Source: Hymenobacter guriensis (GTDB lineage: Bacteria; Bacteroidota; Bacteroidia; Cytophagales; Hymenobacteraceae). From it: DNA of 64,000 nt. Positions 55,719-64,000 of the stretch are shown here, piece by piece. Position 1 is the first letter of the stretch, and each line of letters opens with the position of its first letter. The DNA is taken from positions 1 to 64,000 of the forward strand of contig NZ_JADWYK010000009.1 in the NCBI RefSeq assembly GCF_015773195.1, in the 5' to 3' direction. Below the pieces are notes generated by a model. The model had not been told where the DNA came from. It was given only the letters and a program-made list of their open reading frames with translations, and made no database searches. A program made the position numbers and the translations under genes.

Positions 55719-57602
55719 TTAGGGCTGGGTTATTTCCAGTAATGCTTGGGCGTCAAGATTATACCGAACAGTATCTTGTTGTTGACGGCGGGTTAGCTCC
55801 CGTAAAAACAGCTGGAGGCTAATGTTGCCGGCCGTGGCCCGCAGCGTGAGGCCAGTGGCCGGCAACTGCACGTTTGCGCGCTGGTTGCGGCCGTGCTTGA
55901 GGGCCAGTGAGTCAGCTGCGCGGCCGGGAAACACGGAAAGGCAGGTCTGCCAGCGTTGGTCGGCCCGCAGCTGCTCCAGTAGCAGTGTACGGCCGCGCTT
56001 CTCGGCGCGTAGCCGGAACGTTCCTTCCCGCACGGCGGCCGTGGCTACTACCTTGCTGGTCGAATCGTCTACATAGTGCATCAGATTCACGCTGTTCCAC
56101 CAATAGCGGCCGTTTCCGAGGTTCTGAAATTCCACTTGGGCTGCTTCAAAAGTGACTGAAAGCTCCTGGGCATGGTCAGTGGCATATGGGCCTACCCGGT
56201 TCATTAGGCTCACGGCAAACAACCTGTTGGATTGCCACTGCTTCCGCTCCCACATCGTGCTTGCCAGCAAGGAATCGGGCAGTTGCAGCGAAGCGGCAAA
56301 CAGAGGCTGTAAGTGCGCAGTGGCATTGCGCTGAGCAAAGAACTCAAATAGGGAAGAAAGGCGCTGCCGCACCGTGAAAGGTAGATAGGGCACCCGCTCC
56401 CCGGCCCCGTCCAGCTTGCCATTTTGTAAAAGCTTGTATCGAGCACTAATTTCCTGCAGCTGCCCGAGCTGGCTGCGCCGGGCCACGGCAAATGCACTCA
56501 AAGGGCCTACAGCGGCTAGAAAGGCTACCAGCGCCAGGGAGGCCGGAATCCAGATGATGCCTTGGCTGCGCCGCACCAGAAAATACACGGCCATGCAGAA
56601 CAACCACGCGGCCAATATCAGCACGAAGTACCGCTCCTCGGTGATGCCGTAGGCCAGGACGCGGGTGCCAATGGCCACCGCCAGCAGCCCCAGCAACGGG
56701 AAAAGCGCCAGGTAAAACCAGCGAACAAATGTGCGAATCCAGGTGTTTTCGGCGGCTTGCCGGATGGGATGAATAAGCAGCAGCGCGAAAATACCCGCCA
56801 CGGCCAGCGCTAGTACCAGCGTAGAAACCCAGCCTTTGGGCAGCGTCCAGAGCACCAGGATGCGGGCCATATAGGCGTACAAAATCACCAGATACAGCAC
56901 CACCAACGGCAGCAGCACAAACTGCGTGAACAGCTTCAGTCCTTTAGGATAAGCCGTTTCCTGTTCCAGCGCCGCAAAATCCCGGGGCACGCCGGCCAGG
57001 AAAAACCACGTGTTGAATACCGTGGCCAGCAGCACGAACAGGTAGCCGTAGAGGTGCGTATTCACCTTCACATCAAACAGATTATCAACGGCTACCAGCG
57101 CCAGGGCGCACCCCGCAAACAGCACTCCGGAGTACAAGCCGGCCGTGAGAATGCGCAAAAACAGGGTTTCGTTGTAGCGCCAGAAGCCGGGAGTATCGGC
57201 CGGTCCGCGTAGCTCCGAAAGGTAAGGCCCCGCCGCTACCAACAGGTGCAACCCCAGCAGCAGCAGCGCCAGCCGCATTACCCAGATAAAGTCCGGCTGG
57301 GCCGGCACCAGGACATACCACACGCCCAGCAAAGCCAGCGCCCCGGCCATAGTGCCCCGGCGCACCCACGGCCGCCACTGATGCCGCTCGGCGGTGAGGG
57401 CCAGGGCCAGCGTGAGCGAGAGGCCCAGTCCGGCGGCCGAAAGTGCCGGGAAAATCCATTGTACCTCCTCTACCGGGGTATCTAGCTGGACTATGTATAG
57501 GCCCGTTGTGCACAGCGCAAAGGCGCACAAGAGAGTTAGCGGAAACCGCTGCACCACGCGGGCTGCTTCGGAGGTGAGGCGTTGCAGAGAAGGTAATTCC
57601 AT
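55719..57602 (-). CDS. DUF4153 family membrane protein
   Basis: 627 residues, with about 12 hydrophobic helices in the N-terminal two thirds (LTLLCAFALCTTGLYIV, AGLGLSLTLALALTA and others) and a C-terminal globular part (residues about 420-627). The helix string with GFWRYNETLFLRILTAGLYSGVLFAGCALALVAVDNLFDVKV is the pattern of DUF4153. The function of the family is not established. Its stop lies 5 bases from the end of the terminator-like hairpin. Confidence 0.85.
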   Translation of the reverse strand: MELPSLQRLTSEAARVVQRFPLTLLCAFALCTTGLYIVQLDTPVEEVQWIFPALSAAGLGLSLTLALALTAERHQWRPWVRRGTMAGALALLGVWYVLVPAQPDFIWVMRLALLLLGLHLLVAAGPYLSELRGPADTPGFWRYNETLFLRILTAGLYSGVLFAGCALALVAVDNLFDVKVNTHLYGYLFVLLATVFNTWFFLAGVPRDFAALEQETAYPKGLKLFTQFVLLPLVVLYLVILYAYMARILVLWTLPKGWVSTLVLALAVAGIFALLLIHPIRQAAENTWIRTFVRWFYLALFPLLGLLAVAIGTRVLAYGITEERYFVLILAAWLFCMAVYFLVRRSQGIIWIPASLALVAFLAAVGPLSAFAVARRSQLGQLQEISARYKLLQNGKLDGAGERVPYLPFTVRQRLSSLFEFFAQRNATAHLQPLFAASLQLPDSLLASTMWERKQWQSNRLFAVSLMNRVGPYATDHAQELSVTFEAAQVEFQNLGNGRYWWNSVNLMHYVDDSTSKVVATAAVREGTFRLRAEKRGRTLLLEQLRADQRWQTCLSVFPGRAADSLALKHGRNQRANVQLPATGLTLRATAGNISLQLFLRELTRRQQQDTVRYNLDAQALLEITQP

Positions 57603-57676
57603 AGCCAGCCGGTAGATAGGCCCGACAAGAACGGTGCTTTTGCGGAGTTTCCGGTCAAGCCGATGCCGCCTTCGCG

Positions 57677-57988
57677 CTACTGCAGCAACTCCTCTACTTC
57701 CAGCAGCAAAGCCGTATTTTCGAGAATTTCCCGGAGTTGCGTGAGTTCAACCAGCGAAAACACCAAAGCCAGCCGGCAAACCGGCGTCCGCAGAGCAATG
57801 CAGCGGGCTTCAGGGTCGTGGGAGTGCAGGCAGTAATGCTGCCAAGTACGCGCCACGTAGCTCCGAAACTCGGCAAACTCCACAGTAGTAGTGGCTAGAG
57901 CCACATTTCCAAAGCACACGTGCAAGTGGCGCGTATGCGGGCAGCGCGCGCAGTAGCCATACTCATTGTGATGAAAGAACTGCGCCAT
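57677..57988 (-). CDS. Small Cys/His protein, DUF6686-like
   Basis: 103 residues. An N-terminal His/Cys group (HHNEYGYCARCPHTRHLHVCFGN) is followed by EFAEFRSYV, a second Cys, and a C-terminal LVFSLVELTQLREIL. This order (CxxC, FGN, EF-x-x-F, YV, LVFS-x-x-EL) is like the Bacteroidota DUF6686 family as I recall it; I cannot check this. The CxxC/His group suggests a metal or heme site. A DtxR/MntR-like palindrome lies 41 bases upstream of the start. Confidence 0.65.
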   Translation of the reverse strand: MAQFFHHNEYGYCARCPHTRHLHVCFGNVALATTTVEFAEFRSYVARTWQHYCLHSHDPEARCIALRTPVCRLALVFSLVELTQLREILENTALLLEVEELLQ

Positions 57989-58028
57989 ATGCCACTTCGG
58001 TTGAGGTGATGAGACGGCAAGTATAACT

Positions 58029-58047
58029 ATTTAGAATTTGTCTAAAT
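58029..58047. promoter_or_regulatory. DtxR/MntR-like palindrome ATTTAGA-N5-TCTAAAT
   Basis: A perfect 7-base inverted repeat with a 5-base spacer lies 41 bases before the DUF6686-like start (minus strand) and about 190 bases before the AsmA-like start (plus strand). It resembles manganese- or iron-responsive DtxR-family operators. No such regulator is encoded in this window. Confidence 0.5.
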
Positions 58048-58232
58048 ATTAATTTCGTTTATTTGACGAAGTTTTGCTGGCTGATATAAGGCTTCGGACT
58101 GACCTTGCTTGCCCACTGCGCCGACTGGCAGCTTGAAAGTTATTAAACTGCGGGCTGCCTTGCACTAGCCGTGCGGAGGCTCCCCTGCGTAAGACTGTTC
58201 CAACCTGTTGCTGCCCTTCTCTTCCTGTTTGC

Positions 58233-61200
58233 ATGAAACGCTCTACCATTCCACGGCTGCTGGCTTTGCTTGTGCTGTTGGTGCTGTTGGTGGTAGTGGG
58301 CGCGGCTTGGCTGCTGGGCACACGCTGGGGACAGCGGCGGGTAGAAACCCTGGTGCGCGAGCGGGTAGCAAGGCAGTCGGCGCTGGTGCTGGCGCCGTTT
58401 GAGGTGCGTTTTTCCCTGCTGCGCGACTTTCCCCACCTTACCGCCTCCCTGCACCACCTGAGTCTGACGGATACGTCCTACGGCCAGAGCGTAACCGTGC
58501 TGCGCGTGCCCCGCGCCGATGCCCGCCTGGAAGTCAGCAAGATCTGGCGGGGCGAGTTCCGGGTAAGCCGCCTGACGGTGCGCGATGCCGAGTTCCGGCA
58601 GTACACCGATTCCCTGGGCCACGACTGGGGTCTGCGTGGCAAAGGCCCCCACAAGACGACGCCCTCGGCCCCGCCCCCCTTCGAGCTGGATTCCCTGATC
58701 TTGGTCAACTTCCGGGTATCGGAGCGGAACGAGCTGCACCGAAGCAGCTTTGCGGCCAACGTGCAGCGCGGCAGTCTGCGGGCCCACGTGCGCAAGGGCA
58801 TAGCGCACGTGCAGGGGCAGCTACAGGGGCAGCTGGAGTATTTGCGTAGCGGCCGCGGTACGCTGTTTGAGCTGGAGCCGATGGTGGCGCAGGTACATTA
58901 TCAGTACAACTTCCGCCGGCGCCAGGGCACGTTTCTGCGCACCAGTTCCACCCTCAACGGCGACACAGTGCTGCTGAGCGGCACGCATCAGGGCGCGGCG
59001 CCCGGTCAGCCCCGGGGCACCCACCTCAATTTGCGCTTTGCGGGCCGGCAGCCGCTGCTGGAGGTGCTGCGGGTGGCTTTCCCGCCGGGCCTCGACCGGT
59101 TTCTGACCGGAGCCCGCAGTGCCAGTCACGCCCAGATCTGGTATTCCATTCAAGGGGTGAGTGGCCCCACTACCCGGCCGCGCACCATCCTGCGGTTTGC
59201 CCTCCAGAATGCGCAGGTGCAGTGGTCCGACTCGGCACGGCGCATCCGGCGCTGGGATGCCCGGGGCGTGTTCGACAACGGCCCCAGCCACTCAGCCCGC
59301 ACCACTTCCCTCACCTTTGAACAATGCCGGCTCTACTCCCGGGCCGGGGAGCTGGATGCCCAGCTGAAAGTAACCGACTTCACCCGCCCCCACCTCTACG
59401 GGCGCATTCGGGGCCGCACCGAGCTCCAGACCCTGGCCACCGTGCTGGTACCGCGGCTCTGGCGCGCCCGCCAGGGACAGGTTGCCCTGGATATTCACCT
59501 GAACGGCACCCTGCCAGTTATTCCGCGAAGGCGGGGCCTGCGCCCGCGGCGCCCGACTTCTCAACGCCCACCCATTGCGGTGCGCGGTACGGTTCAGCTG
59601 GAAAACGCCTTCTTTCTGGTTCCGGGGCGCCGAGCCGATTTTAGCCACCTCAATGTGCGCGTACGCCTGCGCGACAGTCTGTGGACGCTGGAAAACCTGA
59701 AGGGCGAGTTGAACGGGATGCAGGTGCAGGCCAACGCTACCACTACCTACCTGCTGGCATACTTCAGCGGGCAGCACCGCACCACTACCATCACCGGCAC
59801 CTTTGCGGTGGATGAACTCCGGCTAACCGAGCTGCGCCGCCTGCTGGCCCCACCGGTGCGCCGCCCGCCCCGAAGGCAGGCACGCCCCGGCCGCCCTCAG
59901 GATGTGGCGTATCGGGCCCTGAACCTTCTGCCCGCTGGTTTGCAGCTCAATATCCGCCTCACGTGCGGGCGCCTGGTGCTGGCTACCGACACACTGCTGC
60001 AGCTGGCCGCTACCGTGCGGCACAACGGGCAGCGGGTGCAGATTTCCGATTTGCGCGGCCAGGCCTGGGGCGGCGACGTACGCGGAGCCGTGAGCTGGCT
60101 GACGGATACAACCCGGGAGCAGCCCGTAGCGGCGCGGCTGGCGGTGCACTTCAACCAGCTCAACTACCAGCGCCTGCTCAACCGCGCCACGCAGGCCCCG
60201 CGCCGCGCCGCCAAAGCCCCCACCGACCCCTCGCTGCGGGAACTGCTGCTGGCAGCTAACGGGCAGGTGACGGCCGACATCGACCAGCTGCTGCTGCCGG
60301 GTGGCGACCAGCTGTCGGCGCTCCGGCTGCGCATGGAGAAAAACGGGCCCGACTTTCGGGTACCTAGCCTCACGTTCCGCACGAGCACGGGTGGTACGGG
60401 CGAGCTTTCGGCGGCGGCCAGCCTGCGGGGCCACCACCTGCTGCGGGCCCATACCGAGCTGGATTTGCGCTACGCTACCCTCGATGTGCAACACCTCCTG
60501 CAGCTGATGGCGGCCCTCAGCTCCCTGCCCGAACCGCCCGACACGCCCCGCCGCCGGGCCGCTCGTCAGGCGAACCGGCATTCGCCCCTGCTGGATGGTA
60601 CCATCACGGGCCGGGTGCGCGTGCAGGCCGAGTCCATTCAGTATGGGGTGCTGCGGGGCCGGCAGTTCCGGGCGCGCAGCAGCCTCGAAACCGGCCAGGT
60701 GCTGCTCGAAGAGTGCTCGTTGCAGGCGCTGGGAGGCAGTATTCACCTGCGCGGGCAGTTCCAAACGGAGAGCGAAGCCGGACAGCATCCGCTGCACACG
60801 CAGGTGCGGCTGGAAGATATTCAGCTGTCTGAACTGTTTGGGCTGGCGTCGGTGCTGGGGCTGGATGTACTGAGGCCCGACAACATCCGGGGCACGATGA
60901 ATACCGAAGCCGATGTGCGTACCATGCTGGATGCCACCTTTCTTCCCCGGTTGGCTCAGACGAAGGCCTTCCTGCGTACCGACCTGCGCAATCTGGAGCT
61001 GCTGGAAGTGGAAGCCGTGATGCAGACGCTGAAAATGCTGCGCAAGCGCCGCACCAGTCACGTGTACTTCGAGCCGGTCCGGTCCCGGTTTATCCTCGAC
61101 GGCAACCGACTGCTCATTCCCGGCCTGAGCCTGAGCAGCAACCTCACCGATATGGCCGTTACTGGCGAATACTACCTCGACGGGCGCGCCAATCTGTACG

Positions 61201-61463
61201 TAGGCCTCAGCCCGCTGCAAACCCTGCTCGGCGACAACCGCCAGCGCGTGAGCCGCGTGCAGACCGGTGAAGCAGCCCAGCGCCGCAGCCGGGGCCTCAT
61301 TTACCTGAACCTGAGCCGCACGCCCGGCAGCCGCTACCAGGTAAAGCCTTTCCAGAAACTAGCCCAGCGCCGCTACCAGACCGATATACTCCAGCAATAC
61401 CAGGACCTGCTGCGAAGCCAGGCCCTGGACACGACCCTGCAGATGCTGCAAACCTTCGAGTAG
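58233..61463 (+). CDS. AsmA-like / intermembrane-transport-type protein
   Basis: 1076 residues. One N-terminal transmembrane helix (RLLALLVLLVLLVVVGAAWLL), then a long beta-rich region with repeated beta-strands, among them FSLLRDFPHLTASLHHLSLTD, the typical AsmA opening, and a C-terminal part with SSNLTDMAVTGEYYLDGRANLYVGLSP. AsmA-like proteins form beta-groove bridges between the inner and outer membrane and carry lipids. It is predicted as periplasmic, anchored in the inner membrane. The Arg-rich region (RRPPRRQARPGR) in the middle is odd. Confidence 0.78.
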   Translation: MKRSTIPRLLALLVLLVLLVVVGAAWLLGTRWGQRRVETLVRERVARQSALVLAPFEVRFSLLRDFPHLTASLHHLSLTDTSYGQSVTVLRVPRADARLEVSKIWRGEFRVSRLTVRDAEFRQYTDSLGHDWGLRGKGPHKTTPSAPPPFELDSLILVNFRVSERNELHRSSFAANVQRGSLRAHVRKGIAHVQGQLQGQLEYLRSGRGTLFELEPMVAQVHYQYNFRRRQGTFLRTSSTLNGDTVLLSGTHQGAAPGQPRGTHLNLRFAGRQPLLEVLRVAFPPGLDRFLTGARSASHAQIWYSIQGVSGPTTRPRTILRFALQNAQVQWSDSARRIRRWDARGVFDNGPSHSARTTSLTFEQCRLYSRAGELDAQLKVTDFTRPHLYGRIRGRTELQTLATVLVPRLWRARQGQVALDIHLNGTLPVIPRRRGLRPRRPTSQRPPIAVRGTVQLENAFFLVPGRRADFSHLNVRVRLRDSLWTLENLKGELNGMQVQANATTTYLLAYFSGQHRTTTITGTFAVDELRLTELRRLLAPPVRRPPRRQARPGRPQDVAYRALNLLPAGLQLNIRLTCGRLVLATDTLLQLAATVRHNGQRVQISDLRGQAWGGDVRGAVSWLTDTTREQPVAARLAVHFNQLNYQRLLNRATQAPRRAAKAPTDPSLRELLLAANGQVTADIDQLLLPGGDQLSALRLRMEKNGPDFRVPSLTFRTSTGGTGELSAAASLRGHHLLRAHTELDLRYATLDVQHLLQLMAALSSLPEPPDTPRRRAARQANRHSPLLDGTITGRVRVQAESIQYGVLRGRQFRARSSLETGQVLLEECSLQALGGSIHLRGQFQTESEAGQHPLHTQVRLEDIQLSELFGLASVLGLDVLRPDNIRGTMNTEADVRTMLDATFLPRLAQTKAFLRTDLRNLELLEVEAVMQTLKMLRKRRTSHVYFEPVRSRFILDGNRLLIPGLSLSSNLTDMAVTGEYYLDGRANLYVGLSPLQTLLGDNRQRVSRVQTGEAAQRRSRGLIYLNLSRTPGSRYQVKPFQKLAQRRYQTDILQQYQDLLRSQALDTTLQMLQTFE

Positions 61464-61480
61464 CCTGTTGTCAGTTGATA

Positions 61481-61531
61481 GTTGCCCGTTGTCAGCCTCC
61501 AGATAAACTCCTTTTACTGACAACGGACAAC
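61481..61531. repeat. Imperfect inverted repeat GTTGCCCGTTGTCAG / CTGACAACGGACAAC
   Basis: Arms of 15 bases (61481-61495, 61517-61531) with one mismatch and a 21-base loop lie between the convergent AsmA-like and dgt genes. A similar TTGCCAGTTG-type repeat is at the start of the FkbH-like gene. It may end transcription from both sides. Confidence 0.5.
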
Positions 61532-61538
61532 CAGCAAC

Positions 61539-62963
61539 TCAGAATACCTTGGGCAGGTCGATGCCGCGAATGGTCCGGAACAGGCTGAGCGCATTCTGAT
61601 CGGTGAGGCCGCCAATGTAGTCGGTGAGCAGGATGATCTGCTCGTAGGCGGTGGCGTGCTGCTGCTGCCCGACGGCCCGGAACTGCTCGGGCAGCAGTTG
61701 CAGGAGCTTGCGGGAACGGGCACTGCCCTGCGGGTCGAAGGTGGCAGCGAGAAACACGTCGAGCAGGCCGGCCAGCACCTCGAAGCCGGCAGCCTCGATT
61801 TCCAGCACCGGGCGGCTGCGGTAGAGGTGCTCCACGGTAAGCTCGTGCATGTGCTGGAGCTGCTCCCAGCAGTCGAGCTGGCAGACGAGGGGCTCATCGG
61901 CGCGGCCGAGCAGCAGCGCGGGGGCGCGGGTGGCAAACAAACGGGCCGTTTGCAGCACCAAATGATTGATAAGGCGGGCACGCAGATAGCCCAGCTCCTC
62001 GCGCCAGTCGCGCCACTCCACGGAGCCACGCCGGTCCGGGGCGTCTCCCAGCATCTCGCGCAGCAGCTTCAGGCCGGCTTTCCGGGGAATCAGGCCCAAC
62101 TTCAGGCCATCCTCAAAGTCAATAATACGGTAGCACAGGTCGTCGGCCGCTTCTACCAGAAACGCCAGCGGGTGCCGGTAAAAGCAGCCATCGGCCGCGC
62201 CTTCCTCTACCGACTTCGGTCGCAAACCCAACTCTCGCGCCACTTCCTGAAAGCGGGCTGCTTCGGTCTGAAAGTATCCGTAGCGCTTTTCGCTGGTGCC
62301 CTGCGTCAGGCGAGTGTTTGGAACCAGCGCCGGTCGCGGATACTTGCTGAAAGCACCAAGCGTGGCATAGGTGAGCCCCAGACCCGCTGTGCCGCTGCTG
62401 TGGGCGGCATAGGTATGCGTGAGCACCCGGAACCCAGCGGCGTTGCCTTCAAACTGTTGCAAATCGGCGCGTTGGGCGGGGTTGAGCACGCGCACGAAAG
62501 GCTCGGCGGCAGCACTCCGGAAGTAAGCCGAAATAGCGTCTTCGCCACTGTGCCCAAAGGGCGGGTTGCCGATGTCGTGGGCCAGGCAGGCAGCAGCTAC
62601 TATGTCGCCGAAGTCACTGTCGAGGTAAGGCAGCGTCTGGGCCAGCCCTTCGGTTTCTTCGAGCAGCAGCCGGCCCCCGAGGCGGCCGAGGGAGCGGCCC
62701 ACGCAGGCCGTTTCGAGGGAGTGCGTGAGGCGGGTGTGCACGAAGTCGGTTTCGGGCAAAGGCATCACCTGGGTTCTGCGCTGCAGGCGCCGGAAAGCCG
62801 AGCTGAACACCACCCGGTCGTAGTCCTGCACGAAGGCCCCACGCACGGGCGGCGCATCCGTAACAACGTGCAGCTGGGGCTGCTCGGGGTAGCGGCGGCG
62901 GCTCAGGAGTTGCCCCCACGTCATGGCGGGCGCGGCGGCGGAATCGGGCTGGAGGTGCATCAT
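61539..62963 (-). CDS. dgt: Deoxyguanosinetriphosphate triphosphohydrolase-like protein
   Basis: 474 residues. The HD-domain metal ligands are seen in VHTRLTHSLETACVGR (H...H) and ACLAHDIGNPPFGHSGEDA (HD, second His), with further conserved FSSAFRRLQRRTQVMPLP at the N-terminus. Dgt removes triphosphate from dGTP and is cytoplasmic, lowering dNTPs. Length fits the longer bacterial dGTPases. The start at 62963 has two consecutive ATG codons. Confidence 0.92.
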   Translation of the reverse strand: MMHLQPDSAAAPAMTWGQLLSRRRYPEQPQLHVVTDAPPVRGAFVQDYDRVVFSSAFRRLQRRTQVMPLPETDFVHTRLTHSLETACVGRSLGRLGGRLLLEETEGLAQTLPYLDSDFGDIVAAACLAHDIGNPPFGHSGEDAISAYFRSAAAEPFVRVLNPAQRADLQQFEGNAAGFRVLTHTYAAHSSGTAGLGLTYATLGAFSKYPRPALVPNTRLTQGTSEKRYGYFQTEAARFQEVARELGLRPKSVEEGAADGCFYRHPLAFLVEAADDLCYRIIDFEDGLKLGLIPRKAGLKLLREMLGDAPDRRGSVEWRDWREELGYLRARLINHLVLQTARLFATRAPALLLGRADEPLVCQLDCWEQLQHMHELTVEHLYRSRPVLEIEAAGFEVLAGLLDVFLAATFDPQGSARSRKLLQLLPEQFRAVGQQQHATAYEQIILLTDYIGGLTDQNALSLFRTIRGIDLPKVF

Positions 62964-63002
62964 CGGAAAGGCAAGGTAGTAGATACAGGGCTTTCCGGGC
63001 CG

Positions 63003-63767
63003 CTAGTGGTGATGCGACGGGGGTGGGGGCAACTCGGCCGCCGCCCGGGGCAGCAGGGCCGTGGGCACCCGGGGGTAGTGGTGATGCAGGTGATGGAAGG
63101 CAAAGGACGATAGCACCGGCGTCCAGAAAAGCGCCGTGGCGGCGGCGGCCCGCACGGCCGGGTTGCGCTCGGCCAGTTGGTGCGGCAGGTAGGCCGCCCA
63201 AATGGGAAGCGTAGCACTCATTACAAAGGCTACGCCCCAATACACCAGCCCCACCGGGCTTCCCCACCAGTAATACAGCCCCACGAACACCCCCAGCAGC
63301 AGCAGCGTCAGCGCGGTTTCAACGAGCTGAATGGAGCGCGTGTGCGGAGCCATGCGCAAGGATTCGCGGCGCAGCATCAAAATATGGTAGGGCCCCTGCC
63401 ACACCACCCGCCAGAATGCCCAGGTGGCGGGGGCACCCTCCGGGTCATCGGCGCGCAGGCAGTGCGCGTGGTGGCGCAGGTGCGTCACTTGCAGGCCGTG
63501 GCCGCTCTTCAAAAGCAGCAGTCCGCTGAGCGTGAGCAACCGGTCGTTTTGCTGCTTGGACAGCCCCAGCGCCTGGTGCATGGCATCGTGCGTCTGCACA
63601 AAACCCGACAGGCACACAGCTACCGCCAGGGGGACAGCCACCCACCACCAGCCCAGGCTGGCCGTAGTAACGTAGCCCGCCAGCAACACCCAGGGGCGCA
63701 TCAGTTCCAGCCACTGCTGGGTAGGTGAAAGGCGCAGGTGCGCTGCGGCGGCATTCGGACGGAGCAT
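63003..63767 (-). CDS. Membrane fatty-acid desaturase/carotene-modifying superfamily protein
   Basis: 254 residues with four to five hydrophobic helices. The three His clusters of the membrane di-iron family are present: THDAMHQALGL (HxxxH), HLRHHAHCLRADDP (HxxHH) and FHHLHHHYPRVP (HxxHHx). This could be an acyl desaturase or a carotenoid ketolase/hydroxylase, both plausible in a pigmented Cytophagales; the His spacing does not separate them. It ends in a His/Pro tail. A gene cut by the window end follows upstream on the same strand. Confidence 0.8.
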   Translation of the reverse strand: MLRPNAAAAHLRLSPTQQWLELMRPWVLLAGYVTTASLGWWWVAVPLAVAVCLSGFVQTHDAMHQALGLSKQQNDRLLTLSGLLLLKSGHGLQVTHLRHHAHCLRADDPEGAPATWAFWRVVWQGPYHILMLRRESLRMAPHTRSIQLVETALTLLLLGVFVGLYYWWGSPVGLVYWGVAFVMSATLPIWAAYLPHQLAERNPAVRAAAATALFWTPVLSSFAFHHLHHHYPRVPTALLPRAAAELPPPPSHHH

Positions 63768-63811
63768 AAAATAGTAGCAGAGAAGTTATTCGCGCAATTC
63801 CAGGCTGGTCT

Positions 63812-64000
63812 TCAACCGACCGGCGCAGGCTCTGCCTCCCCTACGCGGCCCATCAGGCGCACGGTAGCATAGCCCAGCAGCAGAAATGCCCCGAATAGCA
63901 GCGTGACGCCCCAGGTACTGAGGTGGGCAGTTGGATGGACGAGCCGGTTGAGAATATCGTAGAACAGCGTGAGCGGGTTGGTAACAATGTCCCAGCTATT
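63812..64000 (-). CDS. C-terminal part of a membrane protein, cut by the window end
   Basis: The minus strand reads a 62-codon open frame from the window edge to TGA at 63812-63814. It holds SWDIVTNPLTLFYDILNRLV, a hydrophobic helix (WGVTLLFGAFLLLGYATVRLMG) and an acidic/Pro tail (EAEPAPVG). The start is beyond the window. I do not recognise the family. Because the helix is near the C-terminus, it is a membrane protein whose tail faces one side. Confidence 0.6.
   Translation of the reverse strand, partial: NSWDIVTNPLTLFYDILNRLVHPTAHLSTWGVTLLFGAFLLLGYATVRLMGRVGEAEPAPVG

Overview
The window reads as chromosomal DNA from a high-GC member of the Bacteroidota, most likely Hymenobacter or a close relative (Cytophagales). 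The signs are: -7 promoter boxes of the TAnnTTTG type (for example 26259-26266, 42781-42788, 53049-53056), A-rich rather than Shine-Dalgarno start regions, a CarboxypepD_reg/TonB receptor, a 7TM-DISM sensor with a C-terminal HTH, and Bacteroidota-specific families (DUF2490, DUF4153, DUF7033-type deacetylase). There is no phage, transposase, CRISPR array or rRNA operon, and I found no tRNA.

Layout. 0-10 kb: a 7TM-DISM sensor, an S74-chaperone (tail-fibre-like) secreted protein, a thioesterase, a methyltransferase, guanine deaminase, ffh and small hypotheticals. 10.2-25.9 kb: a surface-glycan locus with a GT4 glycosyltransferase, an FkbH-like HAD/SGNH protein and a pseudaminic acid pathway (PseB, PseC, aldo/keto reductase, SDR, SpsF-type cytidylyltransferase, a PseG-PseH fusion, PseI), followed by a GT-B-like protein, a polysaccharide deacetylase and a flippase. 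26.2-39.9 kb: a sulfate-assimilation operon (cysH of the APS-reductase type, cysD, cysN, cobA/SUMT, cysJ, a TonB receptor, DUF2490, cysI and a siroheme synthase-TSUP permease fusion). 39.9-64 kb: a CPBP protease, an APC amino-acid permease, an EcsC-like protein, a WlbA-like/DegT pair, a metallopeptidase, GT2, ftsE, fsa, the SRP RNA, guaA, DUF4153, a DUF6686-like protein, a large AsmA-like protein, dgt, a desaturase, and the end of a further gene cut by the window.

The most striking observation is a two-part leader that occurs twice. One copy precedes the cys operon and the other precedes the APC permease. Each has a consensus promoter, then a SAM-I (S-box) riboswitch with an identical 11-bp P1 stem, then, exactly 6 nt after P1, a GTG-initiated short ORF of 31 or 34 codons ending in Cys-Cys-Cys-stop with a second Cys-Cys just before. 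The A-rich 3' strand of P1 lies where the start region of that ORF should be. This suggests combined sensing of SAM (riboswitch) and charged tRNA-Cys (stalling on CCC), and links the permease to methionine/cysteine supply. A third short ORF containing Arg-Arg-Cys-Cys lies before the TonB receptor inside the operon.
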